Positions 1-4,551 of a stretch of 6,312 nucleotides of DNA are shown in pieces. The notes beneath the pieces were generated by a model. That model was not told where the DNA came from. It worked only from the letters and a program-made list of their open reading frames with translations, and did not search any database. Each line of letters begins with the position of its first letter. The first letter of the stretch is position 1. This stretch comes from an uncultured Catenibacterium sp. (GTDB taxonomy: Bacteria; Bacillota_I; Bacilli_A; Erysipelotrichales; Coprobacillaceae), in the NCBI GenBank assembly GCA_900764725.1, contig CAAFPB010000280.1, positions 1 through 6,312 on the forward strand, given 5' to 3'. A program made the translations under genes and the position numbers.

Positions 1-21
1 AGACGTGTGCTCTTCCGATCT
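1..21. other. Illumina sequencing adapter remnant (artifact)
   Basis: The first 21 bases match the 3' end of the standard Illumina TruSeq read-2 adapter, including its GTGCTCTTCCGATCT tail. This is not organism DNA. It joins the genuine sequence at about position 22 (base 21, a T, could belong to either). Any translation of the minus-strand tetR gene beyond codon 87-88 is therefore meaningless, and the contig really ends here. Confidence 0.95.
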
Positions 22-284
22 TGATGTTTTTTCAATTCTTTCATAGCTTCATCAAATAAATCAGTACTAATTTCCTGTACTATCTGATTTCTAATATCAT
101 ATTTGTCTTTGAAATATAAATAAAAGGTACCTTTTGCGACCTTTGCTTTATTTACAATATCAGAAATAGATGTATTATTAAAATTCTTTTCTGCAAATAA
201 TGCAGTAGCACTTGTTATAAGACGTTCTCTTTTTTCTTCTTTATTCTTTTCTATCTTAGATTTAATATCACTCAGAGTGTTCAT
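22..284 (-). CDS. TetR/AcrR-family transcriptional regulator, N-terminal part (truncated by contig end)
   Basis: The gene reads leftward from the ATG at 284-282, preceded by a strong Shine-Dalgarno GGAGGG (complement of 291-296), six bases from the start. About 87 codons are present before the adapter. Residues about 18-66 form the TetR DNA-binding domain: a first helix (RERLITSATALFAEKNF), then SISDIVNKAKVAKGTFYLYF, with the recognition helix around residues 49-58 and the typical F-K-D-K turn after it. The ligand-binding C-terminal domain is missing, so neither inducer nor target can be named. Family members are dimeric repressors, often of a neighbouring transporter or of themselves. Transcription is divergent from ldh, and a palindrome on its own promoter suggests autoregulation. 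The family call is secure; the function is unknown. Confidence 0.92.
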
Positions 285-303
285 ATAAATCCCTCCAATA
301 TCT

Positions 304-331
304 ATTATACCAACAAATGACCACAAGTCAA
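304..331 (-). promoter_or_regulatory. Promoter of the tetR gene
   Basis: On the minus strand, TTGACT (complement of 326-331) and a perfect TATAAT (complement of 304-309) are separated by 16 bp, a near-consensus sigma-A promoter. Transcription should start near 296-299, almost at the Shine-Dalgarno (291-296), giving a very short leader. A TGAC-N5-GTCA palindrome overlaps the -35 box. Confidence 0.75.
318..330. promoter_or_regulatory. Candidate TetR operator (TGAC-N5-GTCA palindrome)
   Basis: TGACCACAAGTCA is an interrupted palindrome with perfect TGAC/GTCA arms. It covers most of the -35 box and part of the spacer of the tetR promoter, where a bound repressor would block RNA polymerase. TetR-family operators commonly have this form. 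A further AAGTCA half-site follows at 335-340. Assigning it to the adjacent regulator is an inference from position. Confidence 0.5.
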
Positions 332-349
332 TTTAAGTCACATTTTCAC

Positions 350-367
350 TGTAACAAATTTGTAACA
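350..367. promoter_or_regulatory. 18-bp near-perfect palindrome, unassigned operator candidate
   Basis: TGTAACAAATTTGTAACA is symmetrical except for one mismatched pair (both are A at its 4th and 15th positions), around a perfect ACAAATTTGT core at 354-363. It also reads as a direct repeat of TGTAACAA at 350-357 and 361-368, offset by 11 bp or about one helical turn. It lies between the tetR promoter and the cre-like boxes. It does not fit the Rex, CcpA or ArcR consensus well, so the binding protein is unknown; a second TetR operator is possible. Confidence 0.45.
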
Positions 368-368
368 A

Positions 369-382
369 TGAATTCGCTTACA
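369..382 (+). promoter_or_regulatory. cre-like site 1 (CcpA box)
   Basis: TGAATTCGCTTACA agrees with 12 of 14 positions of the cre consensus TGWAARCGYTWNCW. It lies upstream of ldh, directly after the 18-bp palindrome. CcpA control of ldh is known in several Firmicutes, which supports the reading. This is the weaker of the two boxes. Confidence 0.45.
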
Positions 383-401
383 CTTACATTCTCTGAAACA
401 C

Positions 402-415
402 CGAAAGCGTTAACA
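402..415 (+). promoter_or_regulatory. cre-like site 2 (CcpA box)
   Basis: CGAAAGCGTTAACA agrees with 13 of 14 positions of TGWAARCGYTWNCW; only the first base differs. Its centre is about 108 bp upstream of the predicted ldh transcription start and 33 bp (about three helical turns) from cre-like site 1. An upstream position fits activation rather than roadblock repression, as expected for a glycolysis-linked gene. Confidence 0.6.
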
Positions 416-481
416 TCAAAAAAGCGTGGATTTATCAACTAAATTTAAATGAATTTTTTTATTTAAATGGCAAATATTTTA

Positions 482-510
482 TTGTATTTGGGAAATGATT
501 ATACTATACT
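482..510 (+). promoter_or_regulatory. ldh promoter
   Basis: TTGTAT (482-487) and TATACT (505-510) are 17 bp apart. A second overlapping TATACT at 500-505 has poor spacing. The DNA just upstream is very AT-rich, with two ATTTAAAT palindromes at 443-450 and 461-468, and could act as an UP element. Transcription should begin near 517, just before the Shine-Dalgarno at 521. Confidence 0.65.
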
Positions 511-537
511 TCTAGGTATAGGAGAGTGAAATGAATT

Positions 538-1533
538 ATGGCAATGACAGATTATTTAAATGATATGCCAGCTCAGGGTAACCGTAAAGTTGTTCTAGTT
601 GGTACAGGTTTTGTAGGTATGAGTATGGCTTATACTTTAATGAACCACAAAGGTATTGATGAACTTGTATTAGTTGACGTTAATACTGAAAAGGCAGAAG
701 GGGAAGCAATGGACTTAGTTCATGGTTTACCATATGCAAGCGGTAAATTAAAGGTTTATGCAGGTGACTATTCTGATTGTGCTGATGCAAACGTTATCGT
801 TGTAACTGCTGGTGCAGCTCAGAAACCAGGTCAGACAAGACTTGAATTAGTTGCAATCAACACAAAGATCATGGCTTCAGTTGGTAAGGCTATTAAGGAA
901 TCAGGATTCAATGGTGTAATCGTAGTAGCTTCTAACCCATGTGATATCATGACTTATGTAATGCAGAAGGCTACTGGTCTTCATCCATACCAGGTTCTTG
1001 GTTCAGGAACTATGCTTGATACAGCAAGATTAAGATATGAAATTGGTAACTTCTTTGAAGTAAACCCAGCTTCAGTTCATGGTTATATCATGGGCGAACA
1101 TGGTGATAGCTCATTCGTATCTTGGACAAATGCTTATATCGGATGTAAGTCACTTCTTGAAGTAGTTGAAGAAAGAAAAGTACCATTTGATCAGTTACAG
1201 AGAATTTACGAACAGGTAAGAGATGCTGCTTATGAAATTATCAATAAGAAGAGAGCAACTTACTATGGTATCGGTATGTCTCTTGCTAGATTAGTAGATG
1301 CAATCTTAAACAACGAAAATACAGTTCTTCCATTATCATGCTACCTTGAAGGTCAGTATGGTCATGAAGGTTTATATATCGGTGTTCCAGCAATCATCAA
1401 CAGAGCAGGTATCCGTGAAATCTTAACATTACCTTTAACTGAATCTGATCAGGAAAAATTTGACAGATCTTGTAGCACATTACAGGAAATCATTGATACT
1501 ACTGTAACTCCAATTCTTGAAGGAAAAGAATAA
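538..1533 (+). CDS. ldh: L-lactate dehydrogenase
   Basis: NAD-dependent L-lactate dehydrogenase: cytoplasmic reduction of pyruvate to L-lactate, regenerating NAD+ in fermentation. At 331 residues it has the usual family length. The Rossmann motif GTGFVG is at 22-27 and the NAD-ribose Asp is D47. The substrate-loop QKPGQTR (95-101) has Q95, where malate dehydrogenases have Arg, plus the catalytic R101. SNP is at 132-134, the D161/R164 pair in LDTAR, the catalytic His H188 in GEHGDS, and T241. R166 and H181 correspond to the fructose-1,6-bisphosphate site of bacterial allosteric LDHs, so FBP activation is likely (inference). Codon use is strongly biased, with every Gln as CAG, as in highly expressed genes. 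The gene is monocistronic between its own promoter and terminator. The start is slightly uncertain: GGAG (521-524) is 13 nt from ATG 538 but better placed for an out-of-frame ATG at 531; in-frame ATGs also occur at 544 and 565. Confidence 0.97.
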   Translation: MAMTDYLNDMPAQGNRKVVLVGTGFVGMSMAYTLMNHKGIDELVLVDVNTEKAEGEAMDLVHGLPYASGKLKVYAGDYSDCADANVIVVTAGAAQKPGQTRLELVAINTKIMASVGKAIKESGFNGVIVVASNPCDIMTYVMQKATGLHPYQVLGSGTMLDTARLRYEIGNFFEVNPASVHGYIMGEHGDSSFVSWTNAYIGCKSLLEVVEERKVPFDQLQRIYEQVRDAAYEIINKKRATYYGIGMSLARLVDAILNNENTVLPLSCYLEGQYGHEGLYIGVPAIINRAGIREILTLPLTESDQEKFDRSCSTLQEIIDTTVTPILEGKE

Positions 1534-1549
1534 GATTAATTTTCACTTG

Positions 1550-1579
1550 AACTCTTAGGCTTCGCCTAGGAGTTTTTTT
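1550..1579 (+). terminator. Rho-independent terminator of ldh
   Basis: An 11-bp stem (AACTCTTAGGC, 1550-1560, with GCCTAGGAGTT, 1564-1574) with one G-U pair closes a TTC loop and runs into a seven-T tract (1573-1579). It begins 16 bp after the ldh stop. The reverse strand has no T tract, so it is one-directional. Confidence 0.92.
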
Positions 1580-1601
1580 GCTTTACATGAAATTAAAGTT
1601 C

Positions 1602-1632
1602 ATAATAGATAAAGTGTGCTATAATAGATAAA
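1602..1632 (+). repeat. 12-bp direct repeat spanning a -10 region
   Basis: ATAATAGATAAA occurs exactly at 1602-1613 and 1621-1632, a 19-bp period. The downstream copy contains most of the TATAAT of the promoter below; the upstream copy reads CATAAT in place of TATAAT. It may be a short tandem duplication of the promoter or a paired binding site. Confidence 0.7.
1617..1625 (+). promoter_or_regulatory. Extended -10 promoter of the membrane protein gene and perhaps ktrB-ktrA
   Basis: TGC-TATAAT is a perfect extended -10 element. There is no good -35 at 16-18 bp (AGTTCA at 1597-1602), as is usual for extended -10 promoters. Start is expected near 1632, three bases before the AGGAGG at 1635-1640. 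It lies just after the ldh terminator. Confidence 0.65.
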
Positions 1633-1647
1633 CTAGGAGGAAAAATC

Positions 1648-2361
1648 ATGGATAATGAAGAATTTGAATACAGTGAAAAAACAAAGCGCCGTGTTAGAAT
1701 CTTTAAGAGAGTTTTATCTTTTATTGTTCTTATTCTTGCAATTGCAACAATGATTGCTTTATTCTATGTAGAAAAAGAAAAGACGCGTGTCCGCTTATTC
1801 TTTTCATTATTACAATATATTGCGATGAGTATTATTTTAATCTCACCAAGACTTTTAAAGAAATTCGCAAACTTCGAAGTTCCTGTTGAAGTGCATATCA
1901 GTATCACTGCCTTTGCATTTTTAGGACTCGTACTTGGTGATGGTTTAAACTTCTATGGAAAGATTGCCTGGTGGGATTCATTACTTCACTTTACTTCAGG
2001 TATTATTCTTTCATTTATCGCTTTATGGCTACTACAGATGCTTATTCTACGTAGAAAATACCTTTTTATGCATCGTGCATTATTATATATATTTGTAGTT
2101 GCCTTCTCACTTGCAGTAGGGGCAGTATGGGAATTATGTGAATATACAGTGGATGATATCTTCCATACAAATAACCAACAATATATGGCAACAACACGTG
2201 CTACTATTGTATCAAGTGACGATGAACCATTAGAAGGGCATGATGCTTTAGCTGATACAATGAAGGATCTTGCACTTGATCTTGCAGGTGCTATTTTAGT
2301 AGTATGTTATGAATGTTCTAAGAAAGAAATTACACAATATTATGTTTCTAAGAAAGACTAA
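1648..2361 (+). CDS. Multi-pass membrane protein, DUF2238/YjdF-like
   Basis: A 237-residue integral membrane protein of unknown function. The start has an AGGAGG 7 bases upstream (1635-1640). The basic N-terminus (KTKRRVRIFKR) precedes hydrophobic segments at about 20-41, 50-67, 83-103, 112-135, 144-161 and 207-221, about six helices. Conserved-looking polar motifs lie at membrane edges: WWDSLLHFTSG (108-118), WELCEYTVDD (161-170) and DALADTMKDLALDLAGA (199-215). This W-D-x-x-x-H-F, W-E-x-x-E-Y, D-T-x-x-D-L pattern resembles the DUF2238 (YjdF-like) membrane family; that match is from memory of motif shape and is tentative. Clustered acidic and His residues near the membrane could bind metal or form an active site, but nothing proves it. 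It sits 56 bp upstream of ktrB on the same strand and may be cotranscribed, so a link to potassium or envelope homeostasis is possible but unproven. Confidence 0.85.
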   Translation: MDNEEFEYSEKTKRRVRIFKRVLSFIVLILAIATMIALFYVEKEKTRVRLFFSLLQYIAMSIILISPRLLKKFANFEVPVEVHISITAFAFLGLVLGDGLNFYGKIAWWDSLLHFTSGIILSFIALWLLQMLILRRKYLFMHRALLYIFVVAFSLAVGAVWELCEYTVDDIFHTNNQQYMATTRATIVSSDDEPLEGHDALADTMKDLALDLAGAILVVCYECSKKEITQYYVSKKD

Positions 2362-2383
2362 TATTGGATTTGTCACATCTTGG

Positions 2384-2392
2384 TGTTAGAAT
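2384..2392 (+). promoter_or_regulatory. Possible extended -10 promoter for ktrB-ktrA
   Basis: TGT-TAGAAT in the 56-bp gap before ktrB is an extended -10 with one mismatch. A weak TTGGAT (2364-2369) lies 17 bp upstream. Start would be near 2399, just before the TAGGAGA Shine-Dalgarno (2404-2410). The genes may also be read from the upstream membrane-protein promoter, since no terminator lies between. Confidence 0.4.
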
Positions 2393-2417
2393 AGATGCGA
2401 TTATAGGAGATTTAGTT

Positions 2418-3821
2418 ATGAAAGATATTGTTTTAGGTAGACGAAAGCATTCTGGCCGTCTTTCCGCACCAAAGAAAGTATCACTTTCTTTTCTTGCAGT
2501 TATAATGATCGGTGCTATAGTACTTTCTTTACCATTTTCAAATAAGAAGGAAGCAGCAAGCTTTTTGGATAACCTCTTTATTGCCACATCAGCTGTATGT
2601 GTAACAGGGTTATCACCTTTGACAGTTGTGGATCAATATAACCTATTTGGGCAGACAGTTCTTATTATCCTTGTTCAAATCGGAGGTCTTGGATTCTTAA
2701 CCTTCTTATATCTTTTCTTGTTTCTTGCAAGACAAAGAATCACATTAAGTAGAAAGCTTGTCTTTACTGAAGCACTCAACCAGAACTCTTTAAATATGCT
2801 TCCAAGACTCTTGAAAACTATTTTTATTTATACTGTTTCAATAGAAGTCATTGGGGCAATCTTCTTCTCAATGTTTTTTGTACCTCGCTTAGGTGCTCTT
2901 AAAGGCATTTATTATGGTATATGGCATTCTATTAGTGCCTTTTGTAATGCCGGATTTGATTTATGTGGCTCTACATCACTTATTGCCTATAACACAAATC
3001 CAATCATTAACTTTATTGTACCATTTGAAATCATTATGGGTGGTCTAGGTTTTATTGTAGTATTAGATATTCATGATAAATATATTAAAGAAAAAAGAAG
3101 ATCATCAAGCTTTTCATGGCATCACCTTTTTGGTAGTTTTGCGTTACATACAAAGATTGTATTAATGATGACTGTCTCTTTAATTGTATTAGGAACACTA
3201 TTATTCCTTATCATGGAATTCAACAATCCATTAACTATTGGGAAAATGAATTTTGGAGATAAGCTTGTTGTATCATTCTTCCAATCAGTTACTACACGTA
3301 CTGCTGGATTCTCAACAGTGGATATGTATTCACTTAATAGAGTTACAAAAATATTAATGTGTTCTCTTATGTTTATCGGTGGTTCTCCTGCATCTACTGC
3401 CGGAGGTATTAAAACAGTCACTTTTGCACTTGTATTACTATTAATGAGAACAACTTATCGTGGTATTGAAGAAACAACAGTATTCCAGCGTCGTATTAAG
3501 AAAAGAACACTTGTAAGAGCTTTTTCTATCTTTTTCTTAGGATTGATGCTTTGTATTGTTTCATCATCCATTATGCTTGTAAGTGAACCAAAACAGGATT
3601 ATCTGAATATCTTAATGGAAGTATTCTCAGCATTTGGTACAGTAGGTCTTAGTGCATCTGTTACCCCTGCATTAAGCTTAGTCGGTAAATGCGTAGATAT
3701 CATCTTGATGTATGCAGGACGTATTGGTCCTATTTCATTAATGATCCTATTTACTAAACGTTCACATGATAAAAATACAAAAGAATTTAAATATCCAGAT
3801 GAGGATGTACTTGTTGGCTAG
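2418..3821 (+). CDS. ktrB: Potassium uptake channel subunit, KtrB/TrkH family
   Basis: Membrane-spanning potassium-translocating subunit of a Ktr/Trk system, working with the RCK protein encoded next. With the ATG at 2418, chosen for its TAGGAGA Shine-Dalgarno 7 bases upstream, it is 467 residues, normal for KtrB/TrkH. The four-fold pore-loop architecture is visible: TSAVCVTGLS (57-66, filter Gly G64), SAFCNAGFDL (173-182, G179), TTRTAGFST (292-300, G297) and SAFGTVGLSAS (404-414, G410). GGSPASTAGGIK (321-332) and GRIGPIS (434-440) are family-typical, and hydrophobic helices flank each loop. The four filter glycines are all kept, so it should be active. The reading frame stays open upstream to a TTG at 2364, but that would add 18 unusual residues without a ribosome site. 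The stop codon overlaps the Shine-Dalgarno of the next gene, 11 bp apart, implying translational coupling. TrkH versus KtrB naming rests on the single-RCK partner. Confidence 0.95.
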   Translation: MKDIVLGRRKHSGRLSAPKKVSLSFLAVIMIGAIVLSLPFSNKKEAASFLDNLFIATSAVCVTGLSPLTVVDQYNLFGQTVLIILVQIGGLGFLTFLYLFLFLARQRITLSRKLVFTEALNQNSLNMLPRLLKTIFIYTVSIEVIGAIFFSMFFVPRLGALKGIYYGIWHSISAFCNAGFDLCGSTSLIAYNTNPIINFIVPFEIIMGGLGFIVVLDIHDKYIKEKRRSSSFSWHHLFGSFALHTKIVLMMTVSLIVLGTLLFLIMEFNNPLTIGKMNFGDKLVVSFFQSVTTRTAGFSTVDMYSLNRVTKILMCSLMFIGGSPASTAGGIKTVTFALVLLLMRTTYRGIEETTVFQRRIKKRTLVRAFSIFFLGLMLCIVSSSIMLVSEPKQDYLNILMEVFSAFGTVGLSASVTPALSLVGKCVDIILMYAGRIGPISLMILFTKRSHDKNTKEFKYPDEDVLVG

Positions 3822-3832
3822 GAGGAGTAAAA

Positions 3833-4507
3833 ATGAGTAATAAACCAAAACAGGTCGCTATTTTAGGATTAGGTATCTTTGGGTGCACACTTGCTGAAAC
3901 ATTAGAAGACTTCGGAGTAGAAGTTCTTGCAGTAGATATTGATCCAGTATGTGTCGGTAGAATTAAAGATAATGTCACTAAAGCAATCGTTGCAGATGTC
4001 ACTGATCGTGAACAGTTATTAGAACTTGACATTAATACATTTGATGTGGCAGTTGTAGCTATCTCAAAACATTTCGAAGAAGCTGTATCATGTACTTTAT
4101 TATTGAAGGAATTAAATGTACCTTACGTTATTGCGAAAGCACGTACTAAGCGTAAGAAGATTATCCTAGAAAAAGTAGGGGCAGATCGAGTTATTAATAC
4201 AGAAAAAGAAATGGCTTATAAGCTTGCTAAACATTTATTAAGACGTTCTATTGTAGATTTAGTAGAACTTGATGAAGAATATTCTATTGTAGAAATTAAG
4301 ACACTCAAGGATTGGGAAGGTAAAACACTTTCTAATGTTAATATTCGTCGTGTTTATGGTATGAACGTAGTAGGTATTAAACCTCAGGGTTCACCAAAGA
4401 TGACAATGGACTTTACTGCTGATTATATTATTCAGCCAGGAGATCATTTCCTTGTTGTAAGTAAAACAAAAGAAGTAGAAAAATGGGATTTTCTCACTAA
4501 GGAATAG
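3833..4507 (+). CDS. ktrA: Potassium uptake regulatory subunit, KtrA (RCK/TrkA family)
   Basis: Cytoplasmic gating subunit of the potassium importer; in the family an octameric RCK ring binds ATP/ADP or NAD(H) and opens the KtrB pore. At 224 residues it has one RCK unit, as in KtrA; classic TrkA has two and is about twice as long. The RCK_N Rossmann domain (about 6-125) shows GLGIFG (12-17), the acidic D35 ending strand two (VLAVDID), DVTD (55-58), and KAR (102-104). The RCK_C (TrkA_C) domain covers about 140-212. In KtrA homologues this C domain binds the second messenger c-di-AMP, which closes the channel; NVNIRRVYGMNVVGIK (169-184) lies where such a site would be, but binding is only inferred. 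Its AGGAGG (3820-3825) sits on the ktrB stop codon, 7 bases from the ATG. The last codons and stop lie inside the terminator stem. Confidence 0.95.
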   Translation: MSNKPKQVAILGLGIFGCTLAETLEDFGVEVLAVDIDPVCVGRIKDNVTKAIVADVTDREQLLELDINTFDVAVVAISKHFEEAVSCTLLLKELNVPYVIAKARTKRKKIILEKVGADRVINTEKEMAYKLAKHLLRRSIVDLVELDEEYSIVEIKTLKDWEGKTLSNVNIRRVYGMNVVGIKPQGSPKMTMDFTADYIIQPGDHFLVVSKTKEVEKWDFLTKE

Positions 4508-4527
4508 CAAAAGGCTATTCCTTTTTT
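4499..4527 (+). terminator. Terminator of the ktrB-ktrA unit, overlapping the ktrA stop codon
   Basis: A perfect 10-bp stem (AAGGAATAGC, 4499-4508, with GCTATTCCTT, 4514-4523) closes a 5-nt loop and runs into six T's (4522-4527). The left arm encodes the last Lys and Glu codons and the TAG stop (4505-4507) of ktrA, so ribosomes finishing ktrA would sit on the hairpin. Confidence 0.88.
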
Positions 4528-4528
4528 A

Positions 4529-4534
4529 TATAAT
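4529..4534 (+). promoter_or_regulatory. Possible -10 box of the SbcC-like gene
   Basis: A perfect TATAAT lies 6 nt before the AGGAGG (4541-4546) and directly after the ktrA terminator T tract. No convincing -35 (TAGCAA at 4505-4510, 18 bp) or TG extension is seen, so any promoter is weak and the gene may depend on terminator readthrough. Confidence 0.3.
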
Positions 4535-4551
4535 AGTAATAGGAGGAAAAT

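Noticed and set aside
419..432. A third cre-like box around AAGCGTGG
   Set aside because: It matches only about 9 of 14 consensus positions, no better than chance in this composition.
345..500. Rex (NADH/NAD+) operator upstream of ldh
   Set aside because: A site was expected by analogy, but no TTGTGAA-N4-TTCACAA or TTGTTAA-N4-TTAACAA sequence is present; the 18-bp palindrome has different spacing and arms.
538..1533. Malate dehydrogenase as an alternative to LDH
   Set aside because: The specificity position is Gln (Q95 in QKPGQTR); malate dehydrogenases carry Arg there.
2364..2417. TTG at 2364 as the ktrB start, adding 18 residues
   Set aside because: There is no Shine-Dalgarno before it, the added residues are not family-like, and ATG 2418 has TAGGAGA at ideal spacing.
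2362..2417. c-di-AMP (ydaO-type) riboswitch before the potassium genes
   Set aside because: The gap is only 56 bp and the upstream gap (1580-1647) is also short; a ydaO riboswitch needs well over 100 nt with its own terminator.
2348..4032. Minus-strand open frames within ktrB and ktrA (2348-2587, 3122-3421, 3787-4032)
   Set aside because: They lie opposite well-supported genes, have no ribosome sites or recognisable domains, and are antisense shadows.
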